A stretch of 64,000 bases of DNA. It comes from Deltaproteobacteria bacterium. Lineage in GTDB: Bacteria; Myxococcota_A; UBA796; CAJQPC01. The stretch covers positions 1-64,000 of the forward strand of contig JADKFE010000022.1 of assembly GCA_016717595.1 (NCBI GenBank). Direction: 5' to 3'. The position numbers and the translations under genes were made by a program. Shown one piece after another: positions 26,476 through 36,033 of this stretch (within the stretch, counting starts at the first letter, position 1; every line of letters starts with the position of its first letter). Below the pieces are notes generated by a model. That model did not search any database, had not been told where the DNA came from, and saw only the letters and a program-made list of their open reading frames with translations.

Positions 26476-27735
26476 ATGTCCGACAACTTCAAGGTCGCAG
26501 ACCTCTCTCTCGCTGAAGCCGGCAAGCTCAAGATTGAGTGGGCCGAGGCCCGTATGCCCGTCCTGATCGCCCTTCGCGAGAAGTATCGCCAGACCAAGCC
26601 GCTGGCGGGTCACCGCGTCGCGGGCTGCCTGCACGTCACCAAAGAGACGGCGGTGCTCATCCGCACGCTGATCGCGGCGGGCGCCGAGGTGAGCTGGTCG
26701 GGCTGCAACCCGCTCTCCACCTCGGACGAGATCGCCGCGGCCCTGGCCGCTGAGGGCTGCTCGATCTACGCCTGGCACGGCCTGAGCGTCGAGGAGTTCT
26801 ACTGGTGCATCGACCGCACGCTGGACTTCAAGCCCACCCTCACCCTGGACGACGGCGCGGACCTCATCACCCGCCTGCACACCAAACACCAGGAGCTCAT
26901 CCAGTACGTCGTCGGCGGCACTGAAGAGACGACCACCGGCGTTCACCGCCTGCGCTCGATGGCCAAGGCCGGCGCGCTCAAGTACCCCGTGTTGGCCATC
27001 AACGACGCCGAGACGAAGTGGGACTTCGACAACGTCTACGGCACCGGCCAGTCCTCTCTCGACGGCATCCTGCGCGCCACCTCCGTGCTCATCGCCGCCA
27101 AAAACTTCGTCGTCGCGGGCTACGGCCACTGCGGCCGCGGCGTCGCCATGCGCGCCCAGGGCCTCGGCGCCCACGTCGCGATCACCGAGGTCAAGCCCAC
27201 CCAGGCGCTCAAGGCCACCCTTGAGGGCATCCGCGTGATGAAGATGGACGAGGCCGCGGGCTGGGGCGACATCTTCATCACCGCCACGGGCATGAAGGAC
27301 ATCATCGCCGGCGACCACTTCGACAAGATGAAGGACGGCGCCATCCTCTGCAACACCGGCCACTACGACTGCGAGATCAACCTCGGTCACCTCGAGGCCA
27401 AGTCCAAGTCCAAGCGCACGATCCGCGACAACTGCGAGGAGTACCTCCAGCACGACGGCCGCCGCATCTACGTCATCGGCCAGGGCCGCCTGGTGAACCT
27501 CGCCGCCGCCGAGGGCCACCCCTCGGAGGTGATGGACATGAGCTTCGCCAACCAGTTCTTGGGCATGGTGTTCATGGCCGAGAACGGCAAGGGCCTCGAG
27601 GGCAAGGTGTACGACATCCCGCCCGAGCAAGACCAAGACCTCGCCCGCATCAAGCTCGCCACGATGGGCCTCGCCATCGACTCGCTGACGCCGGAGCAGG
27701 TCGCCTACGCCGACAACTACCTCGAAGGGACTTGA
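26476..27735 (+). CDS. ahcY: Adenosylhomocysteinase (SAH hydrolase)
   Basis: A 419-residue enzyme that hydrolyses S-adenosylhomocysteine to adenosine and homocysteine, removing the product inhibitor of methyltransferases. Motifs: LHVTKETAVLIRTL, GGTEETTTGVHRLRSM, INDAETKWDFDNVYGTGQS with the catalytic Lys and Asp, and the NAD loop VVAGYGHCGRGVAMRAQG. The length lacks the plant/cyanobacterial insertion, so it is closer to the short bacterial/archaeal type. GGAG lies nine bases before the ATG. The leader contains a short hairpin (TCACCG/CGGTGA, 26382-26399). I do not see an SAH riboswitch core. Confidence 0.95.
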   Translation: MSDNFKVADLSLAEAGKLKIEWAEARMPVLIALREKYRQTKPLAGHRVAGCLHVTKETAVLIRTLIAAGAEVSWSGCNPLSTSDEIAAALAAEGCSIYAWHGLSVEEFYWCIDRTLDFKPTLTLDDGADLITRLHTKHQELIQYVVGGTEETTTGVHRLRSMAKAGALKYPVLAINDAETKWDFDNVYGTGQSSLDGILRATSVLIAAKNFVVAGYGHCGRGVAMRAQGLGAHVAITEVKPTQALKATLEGIRVMKMDEAAGWGDIFITATGMKDIIAGDHFDKMKDGAILCNTGHYDCEINLGHLEAKSKSKRTIRDNCEEYLQHDGRRIYVIGQGRLVNLAAAEGHPSEVMDMSFANQFLGMVFMAENGKGLEGKVYDIPPEQDQDLARIKLATMGLAIDSLTPEQVAYADNYLEGT

Positions 27736-27833
27736 TCCCCTCGGTGGGCTGAGTCAGCGCTCGCGCAGATTGAGCGGCGAAGACGCGCGGTGTTGAATAT
27801 GTTTGGTGTCCCACGGCCCCCCCGAGGTACCCC

Positions 27834-29204
27834 ATGCGTGTTCAGCGCCGCGCGTTCTTGTCTGGACTCACCGCGGCCGCGCTTATGCCGGCCTGCGCGA
27901 CGGACAAGGCGCCAACAGACAGCGACACCGCCGCGCCGCCTGAGGCCGCCCCGGACCGCGCGCCAGAGCCCGCTCCTTGGGTCGCCGATGGGGTCGTCGA
28001 TCTCACGGCCTTCCCCCGCGGCGTGTGGGTGGGCGACCCGACCGAGACCAGCGCCATCCTCACCACCCGCACCGCCGAGGCCGAGGTCAACCTCGTCTTG
28101 ATGGTCGCCGAGGCGGACACGGGCTGGGTGGAGGCCCAGCGCCAAGACGGCCTCACCCCCGACGCCGATGGCTTCATCCGCCTGGAGCTGACCGGCCTCA
28201 CGGCGGACTCGGCCTACTCCGTCGTGCTCCTGAGCGCCGATGGCGCCCGCCGGGCCGAGGTCACCCGCTTTCGCACGGCCCCCGCGCTCACCGCGGCCTC
28301 CCGCAAGCTGCGGCTGGGCGCGACGAGCTGTATGGGCAGCTCAAGCCCCGATCTGCTGAACCTCGGCTTCGTCAAACAAGAGGCCTTGGACCTCTTCTTC
28401 TTCTTGGGTGACTTCGTCTACGCCGACGGCAGCAAGACCCCCGACGACTACCGCGCCTATTACGACCGCACGATGGCCCGACCCACGGTGCAAGGGGTGG
28501 CCGCGGGCAGCGCGGTGGTGGCGATCTGGGACGACCACGAGGTCAACAACAACTGGTACTTCGACGTGAACGTCACCGAAGATCAGTACCAGAGCGCGCT
28601 CTTGGTCTACCGAGAGACCTTGCCCCAGCGTGAGGGCCCAAGCGGCGGCCTGTGGCGGGCGCTGCGGTTTGGCCCCGATCTGGAGGTCTTCGTGCTCGAC
28701 TGCCGCAGCGAGCGTGACGTGGACGCCCCCAAGATCATCTCCGATGAGCAGCTCGCGTGGGCGATCGACTCCATCAAGGCCAGCGACGCGCGGTTTAAGC
28801 TCGTCCTCACGAGCGTACACATCACCGATCACAGCCCGCTGTTCGGCACCTTAGAGGCCCGAGATCGGTGGCAAGGCTACGAGGCCCAGCGCCTCGCCTT
28901 GCTCGACGGGGTCACAGGGGTCGAGGGGGTGGTGTTCGTCACCGGCGACATGCACTACGCCGGGGTGCAGATCCCCAGCGACGCCGGGGTGCCGGGGGCA
29001 GACCGCCTGGAGATCATGGCCGGGCCCTCAGGCAGCCGCATCAACGAGCTCGTCGCGTATTTTGAGCCCCACGAGCGTTACCCCCTGCTCATCGCGGCCT
29101 GGTGCTGGGCGCTCATCGAGCTGGACCCAGGCCTCGGCGAGCTCTATGTTCAGTTCATCGGTGACGACGGCGCGATCGTCGGCGAGTATCGCGCGGCCCT
29201 TTAG
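27834..29204 (+). CDS. phoD: PhoD-family alkaline phosphatase, Tat-exported lipoprotein
   Basis: A 456-residue exported phosphatase/phosphodiesterase. The N-terminus has a Tat motif (RRAFLSGL) and a lipobox-like MPAC, then an acidic Ala/Pro-rich spacer. A PhoD N-terminal beta domain follows. The metallophosphatase core has FFFLGDFVYAD, IWDDHEVNNN and FVTGDMHYAG as metal-binding motifs (Fe/Ca in PhoD). It would release phosphate from organic esters outside the cytoplasm. The Shine-Dalgarno before the ATG at 27834 is weak. No Pho-box is recognisable. Confidence 0.87.
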   Translation: MRVQRRAFLSGLTAAALMPACATDKAPTDSDTAAPPEAAPDRAPEPAPWVADGVVDLTAFPRGVWVGDPTETSAILTTRTAEAEVNLVLMVAEADTGWVEAQRQDGLTPDADGFIRLELTGLTADSAYSVVLLSADGARRAEVTRFRTAPALTAASRKLRLGATSCMGSSSPDLLNLGFVKQEALDLFFFLGDFVYADGSKTPDDYRAYYDRTMARPTVQGVAAGSAVVAIWDDHEVNNNWYFDVNVTEDQYQSALLVYRETLPQREGPSGGLWRALRFGPDLEVFVLDCRSERDVDAPKIISDEQLAWAIDSIKASDARFKLVLTSVHITDHSPLFGTLEARDRWQGYEAQRLALLDGVTGVEGVVFVTGDMHYAGVQIPSDAGVPGADRLEIMAGPSGSRINELVAYFEPHERYPLLIAAWCWALIELDPGLGELYVQFIGDDGAIVGEYRAAL

Positions 29205-29283
29205 CCGCGGCGGGTAGCGACTCCTCGGCCCCGTGGTGTCTCTTGAGATGAGCGGGGCGATGGGCCCCTTCGGAGACCTCCTC

Positions 29284-30123
29284 ATGCACAACAACATCCC
29301 TCTCGTCGTGCTCTTCGCCTTGGCTCTGCCGGGCTGTGTCATTCAGGTTCACTCCGCCGAGGACACCCGCGAGCTGGACGAGATCATCACGTCGGTGTCT
29401 CTGGACGTGGACTCCGGCGGCGTGACCATCGTCGGGTCCGACGCAGGCGCCTTGACCGTGTACCGCCGCGCCGAGTGGTCGGCGGTGCCCCCGGAGATGT
29501 CCCTGGAGGTGGTCGACGGCGTGTTGATCCTCACCTCGTCCTGCACGGCGGGCCAGATCATCTGCCGCGCCGAGCACGAGCTGCACCTGCCCCCGGGCGT
29601 GAGCGTCGAGGGTGTGGTCGGCTCGGGCGGCTTCATCGGCGAGGGGTTCATCGGCGACCTCAACCTCAACATCGGCTCCGGCGGCGCGGTGCTGGAGGAC
29701 GGCGAAGGCGCCCTCACCTTAGACATCGGCTCTGGCGGCGTCGTGGTCGATGGCCACAGCGGCGACATCACCGTCGATGTCGGCTCCGGCGGCGCTGTTC
29801 TCTCCGAGGTCTCCGGTGACCTCGCCCTGTTCGTGTCGTCAGGCGGCGTGGTCGCCGACGGCCTCACCTCGTCCAGCGTGCTCGCCGAGGTCAGCTCCGG
29901 CGGCCTCAGCCTCGACTTCGACGCCCGCCCCACGCTCATCGACGGCGACGTCTCCTCCGGCGGCGCCCAGGTCGAGGTGCCCGCGGGCGCCTACCACCTG
30001 GACCTGAGCGCCGGGAGCGGCGGCATCAACATCGACGGCGTGCAGGACGACCCCGAGAGCGAAGACGTCATCCGCCTGAACGTGTCCAGCGGCGGGATCA
30101 ACCTGGAGGGGGATGATCGGTGA
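29284..30123 (+). CDS. Lipoprotein with Gly-Ser-Gly-Gly beta-strand repeats (DUF4097-like)
   Basis: A 279-residue protein starting at the ATG 29284 (MHNNIPLVVLFALALPGC), with GGAG upstream and a lipobox ending in Cys. The mature part is a tandem series of ~20-residue units built around SGG (IGSGGAVLEDGEG, IGSGGVVVDGHSG, VGSGGAVLSEVSG, VSSGGVVADG). This repeat is typical of DUF4097/DUF2807-like right-handed beta-helix proteins, which appear at cell surfaces. The protein is highly acidic. Function unknown; it follows the PhoD gene after ~80 bases on the same strand. Confidence 0.75.
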   Translation: MHNNIPLVVLFALALPGCVIQVHSAEDTRELDEIITSVSLDVDSGGVTIVGSDAGALTVYRRAEWSAVPPEMSLEVVDGVLILTSSCTAGQIICRAEHELHLPPGVSVEGVVGSGGFIGEGFIGDLNLNIGSGGAVLEDGEGALTLDIGSGGVVVDGHSGDITVDVGSGGAVLSEVSGDLALFVSSGGVVADGLTSSSVLAEVSSGGLSLDFDARPTLIDGDVSSGGAQVEVPAGAYHLDLSAGSGGINIDGVQDDPESEDVIRLNVSSGGINLEGDDR

Positions 30124-30135
30124 GCCTGTGGCGGC

Positions 30136-31508
30136 TCACGCGGTGAAGTGGGCGAGCCAGCCGTAAGAGCGCTCTTTGACGCCGACGAGCACCCGCCGCG
30201 CCTTCTGGGTAGCGGCGCGAGGGTCTTCTCCCTTTAGGTAGGCTTGATGCCAGATCGGCGTGGCGCGGAGGCAGTCGCCAATGTAGGCGAGGTTGGACCA
30301 GCCGATCACGTTGGGCACGCCGGCGCCGATGATGTGCTGGGCGACCCCGCGCCAGAGGAGCGCGCCAGGGACGTCGCTGGGCTCCAAGGTGCGCAGGCCG
30401 CTGTTGCACACGCTGAGCAGGCAGGCCGTGCGCACGTTCCCTTGCATGAGGTTGCCGAGCTGATGGGCGTCGAGGATCACGCCGCGGCTGCGTCCATCGG
30501 GAACTCCCAAGAACACACGCTCTCGGTCGCCGTGGGTGATGAAGTGTACAACATCCCATACCTTAGAGAAGAGCGCGAGCTGTAGCCGCTGCTCGTTGGT
30601 AAACTCCAGCACCTCCACCTCGAGCCCTTCGTCCTTCCAGAGCGCCTTCACGGCCTCACACTCCGCGCGGCCGCGCTCTTCGCCGAGCACGATCAGGAGC
30701 TTCTTCACGCCCGGCTCAATCGGGGCGGGCAGCGCCGCGAAGGTGAAGCGGCGGGTGATGAACACGCCGGGCAAGGTGATCAGCATACGGTGCGGAGGGT
30801 TGGACTCCTGCAGGAGCTCCCAAGAGTAATGGGCGTGCATATCGGTGTTTGCGAAGGCCAAACAAATCTCAAGGGGGCGGTTCAAGCTTGTGGCGGCGTC
30901 TCGGGCTCTGCCGATCTGCTCCTGAACGTTGCGGCGAACAAACGCCTCGGTGAGCGTGCGCGCGAGCTTGTCTACGGCTTTGGCGAGCGGCGAGATGTCG
31001 GGGCTGTTGGTGATGTTCCACACCTCGGCCTGGGCGGCGTCCACCTCGGGCAGCTCGGCGGGAGGACGTCCTCTCCGCGTTGCCCAAACCCTCGGCTGAG
31101 CCAAGTCGCCGTGATGAGGCCGGGGTCGATCTGTAGGGTGAGCTGAACGGGCGAGGTGTCTTTTTGCGGTGGCGGCGGTGGCGGCGGTGGCGGTTCGGTC
31201 TCGGTGGTGGGGAGGCTGATTCCCAGCTGCGCAGCGAGGGCGCGGAACCTCTCTTCGTAGACTGGCCGCTCATTTGCGAGCTCCGCAAAGAGCCCCTGCC
31301 CCATCTTGTTGTTGAGGAGGTACCCGTTCATCTCTAAGTATTGAACGACCCCAAAGAAGTATTGGTTGGGTGGGGTGTGTTCGTATGGTGGCAGGCTGCC
31401 CACGAAGCTCTGCCCAAAGAGGCTCTTGAGAATCGGGTGGAAATCGGCGGGGCTGAACGACGACACCAGGAGCTGCTCAAGCAGGCGGAGCTGAGAAGGA
31501 GTAGCCAA
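30136..31508 (-). CDS. EAD-like domain fused to a CHAT protease, one frameshift
   Basis: About 457 residues when read through one frame change near 31065. The N-terminal ~100 residues (QLRLLEQLLVSSFSPADFHPIL, YFFGVVQYLEMNGYL) look like a bacterial effector-associated (death-like) domain. A poly-Pro linker follows, then a CHAT caspase-like domain with the catalytic His in VVHFITHGDRE and Cys in CLLSVCNSG. Such proteins act in conflict or programmed-death systems, recruited through matching EADs. The start is the TTG at 31508, because GGAGG lies six bases upstream and a clear promoter precedes it. Without correction the gene splits into two frames that overlap by ~130 bases. The EAD call is by pattern only. 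Confidence 0.72.
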
Positions 31509-31535
31509 CGGGAACCTCCAGGAAGGTAGGCAAAG

Positions 31536-31565
31536 ACCATACCGCAGAGGATCCCGCCATGTCAA
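31536..31565 (-). promoter_or_regulatory. Sigma70-like promoter of the EAD-CHAT gene
   Basis: On the minus strand a perfect -35 TTGACA (31560-31565) lies 18 bases from the -10 element TATGGT (31536-31541), just upstream of the TTG start at 31508. The preceding 31590-31620 is unusually A/T-rich and could serve as an UP element. It is the clearest promoter in the window. Confidence 0.75.
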
Positions 31566-31657
31566 CGCCCTGAACACGAGAACGTTTAACCAGATAGTAT
31601 ATTTTTACGGGCAATCACAACCCGCCCCCCTCGCGCCATTTAGCGCCGCTCCAACCC

Positions 31658-32623
31658 TCACTCCACCCCCTCGCTCCCCACCACCGGCAGCTCCTTCGCC
31701 TCCACCGCCGTCGCGCTCGCCTCTCTGTGCGGGTAGTCGATGAACAGGTGCAGCTCGCCGAGCACGTCCATGCCCAGAAGCCCGGGGGAGAAAGGCCCCC
31801 GATCGCGGTGGATCACGTCGATGGGGCTGGTCTGGGTGGTGCCGAACCACACGGAGTCGGCGTGATGGATCTGCAGGGTGCGGGCGCTGGTGTTGCTGCT
31901 GCCGGTGCCGCGCCACACGCCGGGCTGCTCGCGGGTGAGCGGCAGGCCGAGGCGCTCGGCGTCGAGGTAGGTGCCCGCGGCGCCGTAGTCGAGGATGAGC
32001 CAGGTCTCTCGGCCGTCTAAGGTCGCCGGGGCCATCAACCGGGGGCCGAACAGGCCCTCGCGGCGCAGGCGGATGGGCTCGGGGAGGGTGAGGGTGCCGG
32101 GCTCGTGCAGGCGCAGCACCCCGGCGGCTGGGTCGACCTCCACGACAAACCGCCGCAGCACGTTTGTGCCCAAAACACCGGTGACGATGTAGCCGGGGCC
32201 GTCGGGGATCGACGAGGTGCCGGGGAGGTCTCGCACCGCGCAGCGCGGCGCGTGAACGGTGTGGCCGCCGAGATCGATGTCGGGCAGGGTGGCGGCCTCT
32301 AAACGCACCTTGCCCAGCTCACCTCGGGTGGTGGAGAGGGTCTTGCGGGTGGGCACGCCCTCCTGGGCCAAGGCCGCCGCGTCGCAGGTGGTGTGGGAGT
32401 AGCCGGTGTCGAAGAACCAGAGCTGCTCGCCCATGCTGCCGGTCTCGACGAGCACGTAGAGCCGGGATTGATCCTCGGGGAGCTGCACCAGCGGCAGCTC
32501 AATCGGCGCCGCGCCGTACGTCACCCGGGGCGTGGGGTACGGCGGCAGGTGGTGGCAGGCCCCGGCGAGGGGCCCCAGGACGGCGAAGGGGAGGCAGAGG
32601 GAGCGCACTCGGGCATGGTACAC
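31658..32623 (-). CDS. Pepsin/retropepsin-like aspartyl protease-family lipoprotein
   Basis: A 321-residue exported protein with a lipobox-like segment (LPFAVLGPLAGAC). Two pseudo-symmetrical aspartyl-protease half-domains are visible. The first has FFDTGYSHTTC with the DTG catalytic triplet. The second has LILDYGAAGTYL, where DYG replaces DTG. FSPGLLGMDVLGELHLFIDY is the conserved hydrophobic-Gly strand. The altered second triplet leaves activity open. GTG starts at 32623 and 32608 are both possible. Same strand as the EAD-CHAT gene but separated by ~150 bases that hold that gene's promoter. Confidence 0.75.
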   Translation of the reverse strand: MYHARVRSLCLPFAVLGPLAGACHHLPPYPTPRVTYGAAPIELPLVQLPEDQSRLYVLVETGSMGEQLWFFDTGYSHTTCDAAALAQEGVPTRKTLSTTRGELGKVRLEAATLPDIDLGGHTVHAPRCAVRDLPGTSSIPDGPGYIVTGVLGTNVLRRFVVEVDPAAGVLRLHEPGTLTLPEPIRLRREGLFGPRLMAPATLDGRETWLILDYGAAGTYLDAERLGLPLTREQPGVWRGTGSSNTSARTLQIHHADSVWFGTTQTSPIDVIHRDRGPFSPGLLGMDVLGELHLFIDYPHREASATAVEAKELPVVGSEGVE

Positions 32624-32644
32624 CGAGCCGGGTTTTTTAGACGA

Positions 32645-32678
32645 AGACGCCCCGAGGAGCGGGCTCCCCGGGGCGTCT
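32645..32678 (-). terminator. Hairpin downstream of clpB
   Basis: A 10-bp outer stem (AGACGCCCCG with CGGGGCGTCT) enclosing a GGAG/CTCC inner stem, directly after the clpB stop. No T run follows on the minus strand, so termination strength is uncertain. Confidence 0.55.
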
Positions 32679-32696
32679 GTCTAGGCGAGACGCGGC

Positions 32697-35326
32697 TCAG
32701 GCGAGGCGGGGGGCCTTGCTCGCCTTGGGCGCGTCGTCCTCCTCGGGGGCGGGCACCCGCTCAAAGGTGATGTCGTCGCCCTCCAGATCCACCTTGATCG
32801 TGTCGCCTGGCCCGTAGCCCCCGGCGACGATGGCCTTGGACATGGGGTTGAGCAGGTAGGTCTGGATGGCGCGTTTGAGCGGCCGGGCGCCATAAGCCGG
32901 GTCGAAGCCCGCGTCGGCCAAGGCGGTGGCGGCCTGGGGCGTGATCGTGATGTGCAGCTCCCGCGGGGCGAGCAGCTTCTCCACCCGCTTGAGCTGGATC
33001 TTGAGGATGTGATCCATGTCGGCGCGGTTGAGCGCATCAAACACGATGATGTCGTCGATGCGGTTGAGGAACTCCGGGCGGAACTCCTTACGCAAGGCGT
33101 CCATCACCGCGCTCACGGCCTTCTCACGCTCGCCCTGGTGCTCGAACAGATACCGCGAGCCGATGTTGGACGTCATGATGAGCACGACGTTCTTGAAGTC
33201 CACCGTGCGACCTTTGCCGTCGGTGAGACGCCCATCGTCCAAGACCTGCAAGAGCGTGTTGAACACGTCGGGGTGGGCCTTCTCGATCTCATCCAGCAGC
33301 ACGACGGAGTACGGACGACGACGCACAGACTCGGTGAGCTGGCCGCCCTCGTCATACCCGACATAGCCTGGAGGCGCGCCGATGAGACGGGCCGTGGAGT
33401 GTTTCTCCATGTACTCGGACATGTCGATGCGCACCATCGCCTGATCGTCATCAAACAGGAACTCGGCCAGGGCGCGGGCGAGCTCGGTCTTGCCGACGCC
33501 GGTGGGGCCCAAGAAGATGAACGAGCCGATGGGCTTCGACGGATCCTGCAGGCCGGCCCGGGCGCGGCGCACGGCGTCGGCGACGGCGACGATGGCCGGG
33601 TGCTGGCCGACCACGCGGCGGTGCAGGTTGTCCTCCATCTTGAGGAGCTTCTGTTGTTCAGACTCGATGAGCTTGGTGACGGGCACACCCGTCCACTTGG
33701 AGACGACGGTGGCGATGTCGTCTTCAGTGACGTGCTCCCGGAGCAAGCCGCCGCCGACCTGCAGCGACTCTAGGCGGGCGCGGGCCTCCTCGATGGCGCG
33801 GTGGGCGGCGGGGATGTCACCGTAGCGGATCTGCCCGGCCACGTCGTACTGCCCAGAGCGGGTGGCGCCCTCAAGGCGGTGCTCCAGCGTCTCCAGCAGC
33901 TCTTTCTGCTTGGTGATCTCCTCCAGGGCGCCCTTCTCGGCCTGCCACTGGCTCATCTGGCGTTTGGTCTCTTCCTCTAAGTTGGCGATCTCGTCGCGCA
34001 GCTTCTCCGCGCGCTCCATCGTGCCCTTGTCCGTCTCCCGGGAGAGCGCGCCGAGCTCGATCTTGAGGTTGTTCACCTTACGCTGGAGCAGATCGATGGG
34101 CTGGGGCAGCGTCTCGATCTCCATCTTGAGCCGCGAGGCCGCCTCATCCATCAGGTCGATGGCCTTGTCGGGGAGCTTACGGTCGGCGATGTAGCGGTGC
34201 GACAGGGTGGCCGCGGCCAAGATCGCGTCGTCGGTGATCTTGATGCCGTGGTGGACCTCGTACTTGTCCTTGATGCCGCGCAGGATCGAGATGGTGTCGG
34301 CCACGGTGGGCTCGTTCACCATCACCTGCTGGAAGCGGCGCTCTAAGGCCTTGTCTTTCTCGATGTGTTTGCGGAACTCGTCCACGGTGGTGGCGCCGAT
34401 GCAGCGCACCTCACCACGGGCCAAGGCGGGCTTGAGCATGTTGCCCGCGTCCATGGAGCCCTCGGACTTCCCGGCGCCGACCATCATGTGCAGCTCATCA
34501 ATGAACAGGATGATCTCGCCGTTTGAGGACTCGATCTCCTTGATCACCGACTTGAGGCGCTCCTCAAACTCGCCCTTGTACTTGGCGCCGGCCAGGAGCG
34601 CGGCGAGGTCCAAGGAGAGGAGCTTCTTGTCTTTGAGCGACTCGGGCACGTCCCCGGCGGCCAGACGGAGCGCGATGCCCTCGACGATGGCCGTCTTGCC
34701 CACGCCAGGGTCGCCGATGAGCACGGGGTTGTTCTTGCTGCGACGCGACAAGACCTGCATCGTGCGGCGGATCTCTTCGTCGCGGCCGATGACCGGGTCG
34801 AGCTTGCCGTCTTTGGCGTCTTGGGTGACGTCGCGGGTGTACTTGGAGAGCGACTCGTAGCTGCCCTCGGCGTCTTCGCCGCTCACCGTGCGCCCGGCGC
34901 GCATGGCCTCAATCGCCGAGACCAGGCGCTCTTCAGTGGCGCCTAAGTCCAAGAGGAGCTGCCGGGGGTCGTCCTTCACGCGGACGAGGCCGATGAGCAG
35001 CATCTCCGAGGCGATGTGGGTGTCCTTGTACTTCTTGCTGGCCTTCTCGGCCTCGTCGAGCACGGACTGGAGCTGGCGGAGACGCCGGCCTTGGTGCCGC
35101 CGGAGACCTTGGGCAAGGCGCCGACGAGCTTCGCCGCGCCGGCCTTGAGCTGCTCGGGGCTGGTGCCCACGCGGTTCAAGAGGTTGGGGATGATGCCCTT
35201 GTCTTGCTCCAGGAGGGTGAGGAGGATGTGGGCGGGGCGGACTTCAGGGTTGCCCATACGACCGGCGACGCGCTGGGCCTCGGCGATGGCCTCCACCGCC
35301 TTCACGGTGAACTTCTCGAACGACAT
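32697..35326 (-). CDS. clpB: Disaggregase ClpB, one apparent frameshift near residue 80
   Basis: A ring AAA+ disaggregase working with DnaK. Start is the ATG at 35326 with AAGGAG upstream. The first ~85 residues (FTVKAVEAIAEAQRVAGRMG..., the Clp N-domain) read in one frame. Near 35080 the frame must shift to continue as LRQLQSVLDEAEKASKKY. From there 788 residues are open: Walker A GDPGVGKTAIVEG, middle-domain coiled coil, second Walker A GPTGVGKTELARALAEFLF, and GAPPGYVGYDEGGQLTE. Nothing else suggests decay, so a one-base consensus error is likely. The alternative is an internal start giving a ClpB lacking the N-domain, but no good start site is seen. Confidence 0.93.
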
Positions 35327-35454
35327 AAGGGGTGCTCCTTGAAGGGGGAGTCGTGTTACCGAAGAGCTTAAGCGCGGCCTCTCGCCGGGGAAGCGCCCCG
35401 GCGTGACCTCGGGTCGCGCAGAACGAGCTGAACGCGGCACAGAATAGCGGAGAG

Positions 35455-36033
35455 ATGGCGACGAGAACGATCACATCCCCCGCTCGGGGCGAAGGATTGG
35501 CGCGCTTAAGGGCGCTGATCCTCATCATGGTGGCGCTGAAGGCCGATCTCGCCGCGGCGCAGGCGGTGAGCCCGGACGATGTCGGGAGCCCGCCTAGCCC
35601 GCCAGCCGAGGCGCAGGCGCCGCCGCCCGACGGCGCAACGGGCGACCTCGACGCCCAAGCCAAGGCCCTCGCCGCCGCCGACAGCCCGTGGCGCCCGGCG
35701 CTGAGCGGCTGCGGCGGGGCGGGCTTGGCCGTGGCTTTGGGGGTAGGCGCTGGCCTCGCCCCGGTCGTGGGGGCCCCGGTGCTTGGCGGCTTGGCCTGCG
35801 GCGCCTTGGGCTGCGCGACGACGGCCTGGGGCTGGGATCTTGACCCGCGCCCGCTGCCCGAGGGCGCGTGTGTGGCGCTGGATGAGCCGAGCTGCGCCGC
35901 GCTGGGTGAGGCCTACGGAGACGCGGTGCTGCGCCGCCGCCGACGTTGGGTCTACGTCGGCGGCGTGGTCGGCGGGGCGGTGAGCTTGGGCGTGTCGTTG
36001 GGTGTGGTGGCCTTGGTCGGCGACCGGCTCTAG
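35455..36033 (+). CDS. Exported hypothetical membrane protein
   Basis: A 192-residue protein with an N-terminal signal sequence (LRALILIMVALKADLAAAQA) and a Pro/Ala-rich spacer. Two hydrophobic segments follow (LAVALGVGAGLAPVVGAPVLGGLACGALGC and VYVGGVVGGAVSLGVSLGVVALV), separated by a Cys-containing acidic loop. I do not recognise a family. It diverges from clpB and its stop overlaps the convergent tyrS stop by four bases (CTAG). Confidence 0.6.
   Translation: MATRTITSPARGEGLARLRALILIMVALKADLAAAQAVSPDDVGSPPSPPAEAQAPPPDGATGDLDAQAKALAAADSPWRPALSGCGGAGLAVALGVGAGLAPVVGAPVLGGLACGALGCATTAWGWDLDPRPLPEGACVALDEPSCAALGEAYGDAVLRRRRRWVYVGGVVGGAVSLGVSLGVVALVGDRL

Noticed and set aside
33000..35080. Programmed frameshift in clpB
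   Set aside because: There is no slippery heptamer-plus-structure at the break, and other genes show similar single-base breaks, so an error is simpler.
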